Shown in pieces: positions 63,627 to 64,000 of a stretch of DNA of 64,000 nucleotides. Made by a program: the position numbers and the translations under genes. The DNA lies in the NCBI GenBank assembly GCA_964385175.1, contig CAYLNL010000007.1:1-64000 (forward strand), read 5' to 3'. Source of the stretch: CAYLNL01 sp964385175 (lineage in GTDB: Bacteria > Bacteroidota > Bacteroidia > Flavobacteriales > Flavobacteriaceae). Numbering within the stretch: position 1 is the first letter of the stretch; the number at the start of each line of letters is the position of its first letter. The notes under the pieces were generated by a model. The model was given only the letters and a program-made list of their open reading frames with translations, did not search any database and was not told the origin of the DNA.

Positions 63627-64000
63627 GATAGAAGAACTGTTAGAAAAGTATTTTGAAGGCGTTACTACTGTGGAAGAAGAACAAGTATTACAAACTTATT
63701 TTTCGCAAGATGTGGTGGTGTCTCATTTACAGGAATACCAGCCTATGTTCCAGTATTTCGCCCATGCCGGAGCAGAAAGTCCTTCCAAAGAAATTTCTCT
63801 AAAGCCGCATAAGAGAAATTATCAACCCTGGAAATGGTTTGCCGTGGCGGCTTCAGTGGCGGTGCTGGTTACCATTTATATTGGCAACAACACATCTAAA
63901 AATAATATTTCTGGCATCAATGACCCCGAAGTAGCCTATAAAGAAACTAAAAAAGCACTTACGCTTATTGCCCAAAATCTCAATAAGGGCGCAGAAAAAA
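63613..64000 (+). CDS. Probable anti-sigma factor, N-terminal part (cut by window edge)
   Basis: From ATG 63613 the frame stays open to the window end (129 codons). The first 70 residues are cytosolic with a charged helix (ELTKIEELLEKYFEGVTT), followed by one membrane segment (WKWFAVAASVAVLVTIYIG, about 73-91), the topology of Bacteroidota anti-sigma proteins. Assignment is from position behind the ECF gene and topology; the C-terminal domain is not visible. Confidence 0.75.
   Translation, partial: MELTKIEELLEKYFEGVTTVEEEQVLQTYFSQDVVVSHLQEYQPMFQYFAHAGAESPSKEISLKPHKRNYQPWKWFAVAASVAVLVTIYIGNNTSKNNISGINDPEVAYKETKKALTLIAQNLNKGAEK

Overview
The window looks like a chromosomal segment of a Bacteroidota bacterium, most probably family Flavobacteriaceae. 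The evidence is a Bacteroidota-type gene content (rplM-rpsI-rpsB-tsf cluster, hybrid two-component systems, a type IX secretion C-terminal sorting domain, SprB repeats, a TANFOR-like N-terminus, DUF4254 beside a family 9 glycosyltransferase) and many promoters of the Bacteroidota form (TTTG, about 17-19 bases, then TAnnTTTG). There is one 100-N assembly gap at 9130-9229.

Layout. 1-6030 holds housekeeping genes: a CoA-transferase subunit, two cytidine-deaminase-fold enzymes (dCMP deaminase and tadA), a radical SAM protein, a DUF4254/GT9 pair and a flavin/2Fe-2S reductase. 6119-8946 is the ribosomal cluster L13-S9-S2-EF-Ts. 8994-9536 is a stable-RNA unit with tRNA-Gly and tRNA-Leu behind a clear promoter; a 73-bp tandem repeat of a tRNA-Gly-like 5' part runs into the assembly gap. 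9764-20037 is the accessory region of greatest interest: a probable outer-membrane barrel protein, then a 1742-residue secreted modular protein (TANFOR-like and FN3 domains, zincin motif, hydrophobic pre-toxin region, TNT-like C-terminal module) followed by a 4-base-overlapping candidate immunity gene. Behind it lie a displaced toxin C-terminus, another candidate immunity gene, and a second, apparently perfect 1050-bp copy of the toxin module plus immunity gene, this time fused to a signal peptide. I interpret this as a polymorphic-toxin locus with orphan cassettes.

20267-38068 encodes surface or secreted proteins: two tandem SprB-repeat proteins, four 'GNVGIGT'-repeat, fibre-like proteins, a 165-residue secreted protein with a decayed duplicate, and a 2768-residue LamG-containing T9SS substrate closed by a strong terminator. 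38069-38614 is a non-coding stretch with a possible MITE. 38615-46921 carries two paralogous hybrid two-component regulators (periplasmic propeller, kinase, receiver, AraC output) transcribed toward the surface-protein genes; no SusC/SusD pair is in the window.

47321-54550 is nucleotide metabolism: nrdB, nrdA and dgt. Between nrdB and nrdA sits an AT-rich small membrane-protein gene, and between nrdA and dgt an apparently solitary DNA methyltransferase. 54623-63034 is envelope and housekeeping: lpxK, map, a DUF192 lipoprotein, lgt, a small MscS channel, a lipoprotein, maf, an unlisted 23-codon membrane peptide, a redoxin, csaA and an S41 peptidase. The window ends with an ECF sigma factor and the start of its probable anti-sigma partner.
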